64,000 bases of DNA. Source: Dipylidium caninum. Lineage: Eukaryota; Platyhelminthes; Cestoda; Cyclophyllidea; Dipylidiidae. Below the pieces are notes generated by a model that did not search any database, was not told where the DNA came from, and saw only the letters and a list, made by a program, of their open reading frames with translations. The DNA lies in the NCBI GenBank assembly GCA_017562135.1, contig QEYB01001497.1, positions 372,001-436,000 of the forward strand. The letters are read 5' to 3'. This document shows, one piece after another, positions 42,301 through 49,839 of the stretch. Both the position numbers and the translations under genes were made by a program. Numbering within the stretch: the stretch's first letter is position 1; each line of letters opens with the position of its first letter.

Positions 42301-44014
42301 AATTTGAACGCACGACGACAGTTGTAGGCAAGGACCCTGTATTAGGGGTTGCAAAATATTCAAAAAAAATAAAGGAAGCGGGAAAGACAAAACGATCAGA
42401 TTCGCAAGAAATTAATACCGTGCAAATAACAACAACAAGCGAAAACACTTACCCCGATTCGAATACGACGAAAATTATACCCCTAGGTCCAATGAAAACT
42501 TCACGCACATTCGACGATATCTAAGAGAGAGAGGCTCTAGGAATTCATGTTTACATACCATCACAGATTCGCTGTCCAGCAGGTCTGGTGATTTCTGAGG
42601 AAAGAGGGAAGATATAGACTAAATGACAGGCAAACCGCAACGGAGAAATTGTGAAACTTAGCATCAGATGGGAAAATATGTCTAGCTTCTGATGCTGGAC
42701 GCTTAGACTTCGGAATATGTAAGTCAGGTTTGACAGAGTGAATGAGATCCTCCAACGGAGTGAAACTTCCCCTGAGTGAAAGCAGATTACTTTTGTTAAG
42801 CACTAAAGAACCATCATTTCCACCTGTCACCTAAACCGCAATTTAGTAACAACGAGCATACTATTTGTAACTCATTAGAATCTTCGGATATGTGGGTGTC
42901 CAGGCACCAGATATTGCGTCCTCTGTGAATAGATCTCAGAACAATGGGACTCAGGATAGAACCAGACTTTGGCCACGGACAGCATACTAAAGAACAGCCC
43001 TTTATTTGTTAAATAGAGAAGTTGATACTCACCTCACCGGTTGCACATACACCCCAAGTGTTCATTTGAACACCCCAAATACGGGACTCGAATAAAACAA
43101 AATCTGAATTGGGCACATGAGCATCGAGGCGGTAGAGAATATTCCAGTCTCTGAACCGAGACTGTGAGGTTCCGCATAGCTCGTCAAACTGTGAGGACCA
43201 TATTACGATCGAACGATCTTCCGCGGCTGATGCCAGAAAGCATGAAGCGACAAAGGCGGGCTTAAAAAGGTCAACAGCAAAAATTATCCCCTTGGAGCGT
43301 TAAAATGATTCAACTCTACCTTCTGAACACCGAAGTTTGACAGGATTAAGGGAGTTTCATGTAAATTACTTTCAAAGGACCAAACAACTATGCAATTAGA
43401 AGTTCCGCCTACGCACAATAAAGAGGGATCAAAATGACAAATGCAATCGATAAATCGAGCACAGTACAACATTGAGGAATTTGTCAAACAGATGTCTTGT
43501 AGAAGACGTGGAGTCATGAACTTCGGTCCAGCAAGAGTGTAAATCTTGAAAAAACCACCAAATGAAACGGTGATGAGGAAGTACTCGTCATTCTGTAGAA
43601 AGTTTTTATGAATTGGAAGGCGGTACCCTGGGACAAACGCACGCGCCGCATAAAAAATCCGTCGTTGGAATAGAAAGCAAAACTTCTACATTTTCTTCTG
43701 TGGAAGTATCAAATATTATGCACAAGTTATTTCCGAACAGGCTAATGAAACCGCATCTGTGGCACTGTTTATGTTGCGTTTTCACGCAATTACATTCAGC
43801 GAAAGAATAGGCTTGGGTAATTTTGTACACAGACTTATTTGGTGGGACAAGGCAAAGGGATCGAATGACATTGTTATTCATGTTGCAAGTAAAAACCTCA
43901 TGTTCAGTTGCTGATAAAGTATATGGAAAGAAAACTTGCTTTACCAAATAGAATAACGTTGTCAGAAACGAAAGATGTAGCAATAATAGGTGTGTGACTC
44001 CAAATAATTGTCAT
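8399..44014 (-). CDS. WDR6: WDR6 homologue, WD-repeat tRNA 2'-O-methylation cofactor (about 21 exons)
   Basis: WDR6 (yeast Trm734/Rtt10) is a cytosolic protein of several WD beta-propellers; it partners FTSJ1/Trm7 in 2'-O-methylation of the tRNA wobble base 34. Exons on the minus strand, 5' to 3': 44014-43945, 43910-43627, 43592-43320, 43290-43038, 42986-42862, 42830-42642, 42594-42559, 42520-42453, 38493-38217, 37870-37805, 35185-35079, 33829-33715, 25658-25389, 20530-20294, 19157-19094, 18567-18493, 13786-13258, 12183-12040, 11590-11452, candidate 9831-9779, 9035-8399. All junctions are gt-ag with matching phase, giving about 1,336 residues (human 1,121). Family landmarks in order: SAAEDRSIVIW (about residue 230), HRGRNIWCLD, VTGGNDGS, SAGRQNGRVRRW (about 650), CVGKHRAWDL (about 735, the GGGHRSW site), PPLHGRDI, HISNIR, AGCSDGSVR (about 1,010), LLVLSASEQFRLWH and the last propeller. 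Start ATG at 44014-44012 gives MTIIWSHTPII, which aligns with the family N-terminus. Confidence 0.93.
9779..9831 (-). CDS. WDR6: WDR6 candidate exon 20
   Basis: Exon 19 leaves in phase 0 and the last exon enters in phase 2, so one exon of length 3n+2 is needed between them. This 53-nt stretch fits: acceptor ccatctctctcccag, donor ca|gtacca, no stop. Its short peptide has no conserved motif, so it is only a candidate. Confidence 0.35.
11452..11590 (-). CDS. WDR6: WDR6 exon 19 (5' edge uncertain)
   Basis: Encodes GRLLVLSASEQFRLWHGE, matching human RRLLLCSAATDGSLAFWDL. The donor is gag|gtgtca. Three AG sites keep the frame (exon start at 11590, 11587 or 11569); I chose 11590 because it has the best upstream pyrimidines. 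Confidence 0.78.
12040..12183 (-). CDS. WDR6: WDR6 exon 18
   Basis: 144 nt, phase 2 to 2, acceptor acatag and donor gtgatg. QWRNVGHASVLRRLG corresponds to the human FHHKRCVLKVHSF segment. Confidence 0.82.
13258..13786 (-). CDS. WDR6: WDR6 exon 17
   Basis: The largest internal exon, 529 nt, phase 1 to 2, acceptor attcacag and donor gtaacg. It includes HISNIRCLAL, YLVSGGGRGMLAVW, CDLRIMALLAFH and IAGCSDGSVR. These match human HISSVRAVAV, HVVSAGGRAEMHCF, ETRYMSLAVC and AAACSDGAVR in order. Confidence 0.93.
15642..15657. repeat. Dispersed palindrome, copy 1
   Basis: GTCACACATATGTGAT: arms GTCAC and GTGAT around six bases, one mismatch in the outer pair. See the finding on GTCAC-N6-GTGAY. Confidence 0.7.
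16018..16045 (+). repeat. (TAA)n microsatellite
   Basis: AT-rich trinucleotide run with one interruption (TAG). Confidence 0.8.
18493..18567 (-). CDS. WDR6: WDR6 exon 16
   Basis: A 75-nt exon, phase 1 at both ends, between ctccccttag and gtgggt. It encodes DRLTVKCYTGSEEP and on to LTLDVTS. It joins the next exon over a 4.7-kb intron. Confidence 0.82.
19094..19157 (-). CDS. WDR6: WDR6 exon 15
   Basis: A 64-nt exon after a long pyrimidine tract ending tttcag. It encodes PPLHGRDINTCLLLHSRS, equal to human GLHGREITCVKRVG. It leaves in phase 1 (g|gtgagg). Confidence 0.88.
20294..20530 (-). CDS. WDR6: WDR6 exon 14
   Basis: Seventy-nine codons, phase 0, between atcctctttag and gtgagt. It carries KKFLVVEIMPSKG and CVGKHRAWDLAY, the counterpart of the diagnostic CGGGHRSWAF motif of WDR6. 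Confidence 0.93.
20531..25388 (-). other. WDR6 intron 13 (4.9 kb)
   Basis: Holds a polypurine tract (about 20795-20894), one palindrome (20640-20655) and several unassigned + strand frames (for example 21166-21495 and 23372-23758) with no family match. Confidence 0.7.
20640..20655. repeat. Dispersed palindrome, copy 2
   Basis: GTCACGTATATGTGAC: perfect five-base arms, six-base centre. Confidence 0.75.
25389..25658 (-). CDS. WDR6: WDR6 exon 13
   Basis: Ninety codons in phase 0 between accttgtag and gtgagt. It holds GREGVTAVK, the WD-like SAGRQNGRVRRW and MSWIGSFDSL-ALGF. These equal the human HGKQGVTSV, TTGRDGAYYQL and MNWLAGL-ILGF sites, making this one of the strongest exons for the WDR6 call. 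Confidence 0.92.
29851..29865 (+). repeat. Poly-G run
   Basis: Fifteen G in a row, in WDR6 intron 12. Long G and C runs recur in this window (also 4969-4982 and 40061-40074 as C). Confidence 0.8.
32808..32833 (+). repeat. (GT)13 microsatellite
   Basis: Uninterrupted GT dinucleotides in WDR6 intron 12. Confidence 0.85.
33715..33829 (-). CDS. WDR6: WDR6 exon 12
   Basis: Phase 2 to 0, 115 nt, acceptor ttctcgtag and donor acg|gtgaaa. RLDSARPDDVAGRLDG-IAGLF lines up with the human SAFLPPGDFLVCGDRRGSVLLF strand. It is followed by the largest intron of the gene (8,056 nt). Confidence 0.75.
34701..34720. repeat. Dispersed palindrome, copy 3
   Basis: GCGTCAC-GTATGT-GTGACGC: perfect seven-base arms, six-base centre. 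Confidence 0.78.
35079..35185 (-). CDS. WDR6: WDR6 exon 11
   Basis: Phase 0 to 2, 107 nt, after tctcgag and before gtagct. It encodes a segment with DVYLFGPDAKEHGVLL. Placement rests on splice phase, an open frame and position in the order. Confidence 0.72.
36303..36333 (+). repeat. (CA)n microsatellite
   Basis: Uninterrupted CA dinucleotides in WDR6 intron 10. Confidence 0.85.
37581..37599 (+). repeat. (ATGTC)n pentanucleotide repeat
   Basis: Almost four ATGTC units in tandem, the last one varying to ATGTG. Confidence 0.7.
37805..37870 (-). CDS. WDR6: WDR6 exon 10
   Basis: A 66-nt exon, phase 0 at both ends, between ccttttcag and gtgagt. It encodes RITLIRWINESTLVIAMF and a few more residues, equivalent to the human KVHSLSW strand. 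Confidence 0.8.
38067..38084. repeat. Dispersed palindrome, copy 4
   Basis: TGTCACAC-GG-GTGTGACA: perfect eight-base arms; in the shared alignment it is GTCAC-ACGGGT-GTGAC. Confidence 0.78.
38217..38493 (-). CDS. WDR6: WDR6 exon 9
   Basis: Starts after a (TG)n-rich acceptor ending ttccag and enters in phase 2, so that the exon-8 end and this start join as FESG-DLALLRTD. It contains FPGYCVCGVHRGRGYIALGG, equivalent to the human segment around FQSYCLLEAAPGPEGFGLCA. The donor cga|gtgcc keeps phase 0 for exon 10. An earlier g|gtgggc donor would break the frame, so I prefer the later one. Confidence 0.82.
38494..42452 (-). other. WDR6 intron 8 (4.0 kb)
   Basis: The first large intron after the mini-intron block. 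Exon 8 and exon 9 join directly in phase 2 across it, so no exon is missing. From about 40.5 kb on the DNA becomes more AT-rich. It has a C run at 40061-40074. Confidence 0.75.
42453..44014 (-). CDS. WDR6: WDR6 exons 1-8, packed by mini-introns
   Basis: Eight exons fall within 1.56 kb. The introns between them are 34 (43911-43944), 34 (43593-43626), 29 (43291-43319), 51 (42987-43037), 31 (42831-42861), 47 (42595-42641) and 38 nt (42521-42558). Each restores the WDR6 reading frame: without the 29-nt intron, for example, the frame hits a stop right after LSNFGVQK, whereas with it the protein reads GVQK-GIIFAVDLF, matching the family GHxGIIF site. The 31-nt intron holds ttactaaa, a good branch site. 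Exon 7 is a 36-nt, 12-codon microexon. The encoded part is the first propeller, about residues 1-432. Confidence 0.88.
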
Positions 44015-45560
44015 TATTAGCACATGATGAAACTATGCGAACGATGATATCAGGTGACAGGAAAGCTGAACAAAACACGTTTACAGACACCTAGCACACA
44101 AACTGAAAGTTTGACGCAGAATGGGTCAGATATTTCAAGCATGTAATAATTTATCTAATTGTTAAGAGACATTGTGCAGAAAATAGATTAGTTATGTATT
44201 GGTGGGTGATTTTGTTGGGACTTAGAATAAGGTATTTTAAGGAACATTGCGTTTCATTGAATCTTGTCCAAAGCAATACAGCCACATTTGTGCGGCATTG
44301 AAAACCGGCGGTAATTTAAACCGTACATATCCCAACTGCCGGCGATGTAGGGTTACAGGTTAACTTGACTTTAGCTGGAAGAAAGAAGCAGTGCGATGGC
44401 AGGCAATGTCACGGTACGCATCCTCGGGAAGTTCCTCCTGCCACAAACAAACCCAAAAGACTTTCATCCGGTTTATTAAAGCATGTTAATCTGCACCAAA
44501 TACATATTTACGGATAATGCCCAGGGATGAGATTTGAAACTACTCCAATTACGATTATTTCAGTTTCAAATGACATTCAACTGAAATCTGAGCCACTCAG
44601 TATACCCTCAACACTTTTTCTAGTTTTCGCGGCTGTCACTCTCTGGTCTCTTACCATAATGACGACAGGCCGCTTGAATATTCATGACTTAGCATATTTC
44701 CAGAGTCGATCTTTATCGTGTTCTCACGCTCACTGCGAAGTTATTAACCAAAAGTAATTGATAAAAGCATAAGAAACGATAAATTTTAAACACTTCGATT
44801 GCGTCGACCATCATGCCCATAATCCCCATGATTTGGAACTAATAAACGTTTAGTTTGTACGCTTCCAGACATCTGTCATCGAGAGAAACTTTGTGGATAA
44901 CACTAAGACAGAAATTAAAAGAAAATACGTCTGATATGTGTGAAAACTTGATTAATTTCATCCCCATTAACCATAGCAACCGAGGACAAGTGTTAATTTG
45001 TGATCTTTTTCCTCCGTAGTGGATTCTAAAGTCCGCAAACTCGTTATCCCCCTCGCGCCTGCGTCGCCTTGACTCACAAAATGATTAATAGGATTTTTTC
45101 AATGTGTGTATACTTCAAACTGATTTCCAAAGGGCTGCGATGTGTACACTTGTACTTTCAGGGGATTAAAACTGATCCTCCCACCACTTTCAGCCCAAGA
45201 TTCGAAAACCTGTATTTGCTTTGATTTACCCGTAGTGAAAACTTAAACCATGGTTGTCAAGACCATTCCACTCCTAAGATGAGAAGGATAAACGGCACAA
45301 TCCACTGTCATAACTACAGCATAATGACTGGCCCTGAAACTGAATGTGCTATCGCAACAATAAATTTTCGTTCATGTCTCAGACTCCGCTATTTAAGCAT
45401 ATTAACCAGAACCTCTATGATTAATCGAATAGGTAATGGCTGTCTCAGATTACTCTGTGAGATTAGTAATTTGATTATTTTGTTATCTTAGCATGTTTGT
45501 ATCGCTTTTGCTCACCCCGCCTAGCTCGGTTGAATTGTAAAGGGTTGTCTTCTCACTGAC
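44015..45560. promoter_or_regulatory. Divergent intergenic region between WDR6 and CWF19L1
   Basis: The start codons of WDR6 (-) and CWF19L1 (+) face away from each other across 1.55 kb of AT-rich DNA with no convincing exon. It should hold the promoters or trans-splice sites of both genes. At 44966-44980, ttaaCCATAGCAAC resembles an RFX X-box (GTTRCC-AT-RGYAAC), with mismatches in the first half. No TATA or CpG island is clear. Confidence 0.6.
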
Positions 45561-48500
45561 ATGGGCGACTGCGATTCTTGTAAAATGTATTTGCTTTATA
45601 CATTCCTACTTTAGACTTATTTGTGGTGATGTTTGTGGGAAGTACAAGATGCTGTATAACCGAATTAACAAAGTCCTGTCCGCAGCTGGTTCCTTTGAGG
45701 TATTTATTTTTGATCTAAAATTCTTCAGGCCCTATTTTGCATTGGCGAGTTCTTTGATGAAAGTGGTGAAGAATTCGAAAAATTAATTGAAGACCCATCG
45801 TCAAGTATGAAATTCCCACAACACATTTTTTACAGTCCCTATCATGACATATGTCCTGTCTCCCGCAACCCCTACAAGTCTTCGGTTCATAACCGACTTA
45901 AATGGATGTGAATTGTGCCCCTCAATTAAGTATTTGGGTATGTTGTTTCTGGGAGTTGTTACCACTTCTTTTATAGGCCAACAAGGAACGTTTTCGACGA
46001 TTTCTGGTCTGAGGATTGTGTATGTTAGCGTTAGTCCAGATGTTGAAGCAAATTCTGATACCTGGGTAACGGAGTTTCCATCACTTGAATCGGACCCCTC
46101 ATTCAATGGCGTGGATTTACTCCTCACTTGTCAATGGCCCAAGTACATTGTCCCTTCAAACGATCCACTGTCTGCCAAGGTGGCGGATCAGACTTCATTG
46201 TGTGTTGCCCATATTGCAAAGTCTATCAAACCTCGATACCACTTTGTTGCTATGAACGGAATATTTTACGAGCGAAAGCCGTATAGGAACCATCGAGTAC
46301 TTCAGGAACGCGAAAAATTAGTCACTCGCTTTATAGCTCTGGCTCAAGTTGGAAATAAAGGGAACTTAAAGGTGTGTTTAAACTGTCTGAGTCTCGTATT
46401 TTCTTTTTTTAGCTGTGATTTGATGTTATCATACTTTTTAGTATCTCTACGCCTTGAAAGTCAAGCCAGTTGACAAAATGTCTAAGACGGAACTCACTGC
46501 ACAGCCTCCAGATGTGACGGAGAACCCCTATTTTGATAACCTAGAAAATGTCCCAAAACCCAAACCGAAAGAAACCGTAAGGGTTCTTGTCACTTTTACT
46601 TGTTAAATTAGGTATTTATGGATATTATTCCATTCCCATCAGTTTTAGTTACTTTCATCTGTTTCCCCTTGGGTCACCTATTAATCCTGTGCCAAATGTA
46701 AACTGACAAAACAGGTTTTGGGAGACATAGATTCCTTCTTTGTAAAGTCTACTTTCAATTCTCTTATTGATTGTTTAGGGTGCTAACAGATGTGCATTAT
46801 TTGTCTTCTCAGCAACTTTATAACTTCTCTACCGTCGACGTTCATATAGGAAGTTCAAACAGACCAGTATTTCTACGCAACTTCGAAGAGGCGAGGCAGT
46901 GCTGATGGTGGTGATCGGAAACGCATGAATTGGAAGTTGAGAAAGTACGACAATCCCAACAAATCGGGTTCAAGTGAAGCTAATTTAAAAGGTTGATTCT
47001 AGTTCTCTCATCCTTATTCATCTTTGCACCTTCCCAAACCGTTTATGTTCATGGAAGTGATGGTCAACTGGAGAATTACTGCGTAGTCATTTATAATAAC
47101 ATCTTTTCTTATGAATTTATAAGTGCTGCATGCTACCTTTGAGATTACAGGTATTTTCTAATCTACTATCTTCAGAGTGACTATAATTGTTTGCCTTTAG
47201 TGGACATTCATTTAGTGAATTATTGGAGAGAGCATTTCTTCTGGCTGATTCTAGTTCACTTGCTCCCTCTTGCCTCACTGTCTAAGTCTCAAAAGTCGTG
47301 TATGTTACTGTGCTCCACTGAATGGCAGCAATTGTGCTACCACTGGGGTGACTGTGAAAAGTCTGGTTTTTCGCGCACTAGAACTATCCCTCCACCCTTG
47401 AGTTATTTATTTTCAAGACACGTATTTTTTGTGACACCCTCATCATTAAATTCACCTTTTTGGGATGATTTAGTTCATGACGCCTGTTGGTTCTGCCTTG
47501 GCAATCCCCAGGTGGCCAAGCACCTCTTGGTCGGCATAGCGACGCATGCCTACCTGGCCTTACCCCGAGGGCCCCTGGTGAAGGACCACCTACTCATTCT
47601 CACCGTGGGGCATCACCAGAGTTGGTTGACATGTTCGGAGGCTGTACAAGCAGATATTGAGTCTTATAAACGCAGTCTGCGAGCTATGTATAAGGAGGAG
47701 GATAAGGTGATGGTCACCTTCGAACGCAACTACAAAACCCATCACTATCAGCTTCAAGTAAGTTAGACTATCTATTTGAATCAAGCCACTGTAGCCTTGA
47801 GAGATTATGATCGGTCTTGATACTTTGATTTACCGGTGATTTTAATCGGAAGCCTCTATAGCCGTCGGGTTGAGGACTTGTTACCGTCTTAGTCTTGTTT
47901 CATTTACAATGGGGCCTTAATTTTTAACAATCTTTAACGTCCAATCTTATCAGGCTCCTCATTACTGCGACAACTTGTAGTACGTAAGTGTGAGCTACTC
48001 CTTCCCTTCGTTATTTACGGAGGCAATGGTCTTGGATACAGCAAAATGCTTTATCTCCTGTCTTAACTACGTCGGTGCCAAAACAACACTGGCTAACCTA
48101 ACACGGCATCATTGTTATTTTTAAGATTCGCAGTAATTATGTGCTTTTCTGTTTAAAAATTTGTGAATGCCTTGTAGGTGGTGCCGGTACCTTTCGCCGT
48201 GGCTGCAGAGGTGAAAAAAGCCTTCCTCGAAATGTCCGTCAGTTTGCCTAATTCGCCCTGCAAGTTGGAACCACTGCCGAAGACCTCGTCCATCAGTGAT
48301 GTGAGTGTTTGGACACAACAGCCCTCTCCAACCTTTTTTCCTTATTGCGATGTTAGCGTCTTTTTCCTCCTGCCGTTTTATTCTATAGTTCTGCAAACCT
48401 GGTATCCCCTACTTCTATGTTGAGCTTCCAACTGGCGAAAAACTCTTCAATAAGATTGAAAAAGACCGAATCGCCTCTTCGGACATCAATTTTGGTCGGT

Positions 48501-49057
48501 GAGTTTGCCGATTTGACATTTAAAATGAACCCTATGTATTACTAATTTTCTATTCTGCTTAGACTAGTCAGTTTGTTGTTTAACTTGGTGCGAGACAGTT
48601 TTTTGCTTCCCTGCTCCACCGACTACAACATAACTGACCAGGATGGTTTGATTATTTGCCGAATGACACTGTCACTGACCACTTCGGCATGCTTGGCATC
48701 TTGTCCAAATTATTCAAAGAGTTCTCTAAGGTGGCCGACTGCCTATCGGTTACGTCTGCAACTTATGGCTTTCCCTTCAGCTTAAATCAGCAGGATAAGG
48801 CGATTTGATACTCTCCTGCAATTTAAATAAGTTGTTAACAGTGATGAGGCACCCTAGAATATTTCGGCAAGAGCCTTAATATATTCTCACCCTTATTTTA
48901 TTATCTTCGATCTTCTTTCAGCGCCGTCTTGGCCTCCGAGGCCATTTTAAACTGTCCAGAGCGGGTGAATTGGCGAGAGTGTACGGAGACTGAGGAGGCG
49001 GAGACCCAACTGGCTGAAGAAATGCGCACCAAATTTGCTCCCTTCGATTTCACCTAG
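45561..49057 (+). CDS. CWF19L1: CWF19L1 homologue, lariat-debranching-associated CwfJ protein
   Basis: CWF19L1 (yeast Drn1) is a nuclear splicing-associated protein linked to intron-lariat debranching. It has a metallophosphoesterase-like N-terminal domain and two CwfJ C-terminal domains. Exons: 45561-45579 (start, uncertain), 45615-45699, 45729-45804, 45836-45937, 45977-46371, 46442-46576, 46850-46991, 47474-47757, 48178-48300, 48389-48498, 48922-49057; all gt-ag. Apart from the first join, phases agree. Landmarks: LICGDVCGK (N-terminus), IPIMTYVL, KPRYHF and YERKPYRNH, QPPDVTENPY, CWFCLGNPQVAKHL (about residue 322), THAYLALPRGPL, LTVGHHQS, FERNYKTHHYQLQ, PYFYVELPTGEKLF, VLASEAILN, PFDFT-stop. 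About 535 residues (human 538). The first five introns are 35, 29, 31, 39 and 70 nt, the later ones 273, 482, 420, 88 and 423 nt. The ATG at 45561 is one base out of frame with the conserved N-terminus (see findings). Confidence 0.95.
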
Positions 49058-49494
49058 GGAATGTGCCGAAGGACTTGTACAAATATTCCCTCATGCCTCT
49101 GAACAAGTGAACCGAGTGTACAAAAATTGTTACCTGTAGTATATGCTTAGGAGAGAAGAGTGGAGGGATTTGTCAGCCCTGCTGCCCTCAATCCATGCCT
49201 TGAAGATCATTATCTCAGTTCTATGCGTCCCTGGGGGAAATTGCGTAATTCCTCATCCCCAATTCGCTTTTTTATCCACACTTTCTCGTTTGTCACATCA
49301 TTTGTGTTGAGGGCGTTCGAAGGAGGGCAAGTAACAGATCTACTCTACTGGGGGATCAAATTATACCTCTGACTTTGCATTTGGGAGTACGCTTGTCATT
49401 TTTCACGTTCTATCGAATTCGTTCTCAAAAATGGAAGGCTATGAGCCCGATCGTCCACTCGCACACACATCCCTACGGCCACACGCGACACCCG
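49058..49494 (+). other. CWF19L1 3' region
   Basis: Follows the TAG stop at 49055-49057. I find no AATAAA here, so the mRNA end is not fixed. No other gene is visible up to the H3 pseudogene. Confidence 0.5.
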
Positions 49495-49839
49495 AGCCCT
49501 CTCGCCGCGAATGTGTCGAGCAAGCTAACTGTCCTTTGGCATCGTCGTCACATGTTTGGCGTGAATGGCGCACAGGTTGGTGTCCTCGAACAGGCCCACA
49601 AGGTAGGCCTCACTGGCTTCCTGCACGGCCGACACCGTGGTGCTCTGGAAGCCCAGGTCCGTCTTGAAGTCCTGGACTATCTCACGTACTAGACGCTGGA
49701 ATGTAACTTGTGGAACAACAGCTCAGTGCTCCTTTGGTCGTGACGAATCTCGCGGCTTCTCCACACCGCCCGTGCGTGGCCGAGACGCTCTTGCGAGCCG
49801 CTTGCGGGGAGCCGTCGCGCCCGTACTCTTGCGTGCCAT
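49495..49839 (-). pseudogene. Histone H3 pseudogene
   Basis: Read on the minus strand from ATG at 49839-49837 it begins MARKSTG-TAPRK, lacking the TKQTAR block after MAR. It continues RTGGVEKP, then loses about ten residues around GTVALREIRR. Next comes a stretch with a stop (TGA), a one-base insertion and a one-base loss where the STELL-RKLPF helix should be. It then runs in frame through [48 protein letters not shown] and MPKDS, a TAG in place of the conserved Gln, and LARHIRGERA, without a stop after the final Ala. Two stops, two deletions and frameshifts show it is not a working histone. The GC-rich codons differ from the AT-rich surroundings, so it was probably copied from a histone gene elsewhere. 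Identity as H3 is certain; the mechanism of copying is not. Confidence 0.93.

Noticed and set aside
45605..45620. Spliced-leader AUG supplying the CWF19L1 start at the acceptor 45614
   Set aside because: A leader ending in ATG joined at 45615 would read ACT TAT TTG TGG TGA and stop; the frame does not fit.
45844..46473. 209-codon open frame taken as one exon
   Set aside because: It is read-through: it includes the 39-nt CWF19L1 intron (45938-45976), which has no stop and a length divisible by three, and runs into the next intron after 46371.
47191..47473. 5' part of the 191-codon frame in CWF19L1
   Set aside because: The homology begins at 47474 just after an AG; upstream codons have no match and lie in the intron.
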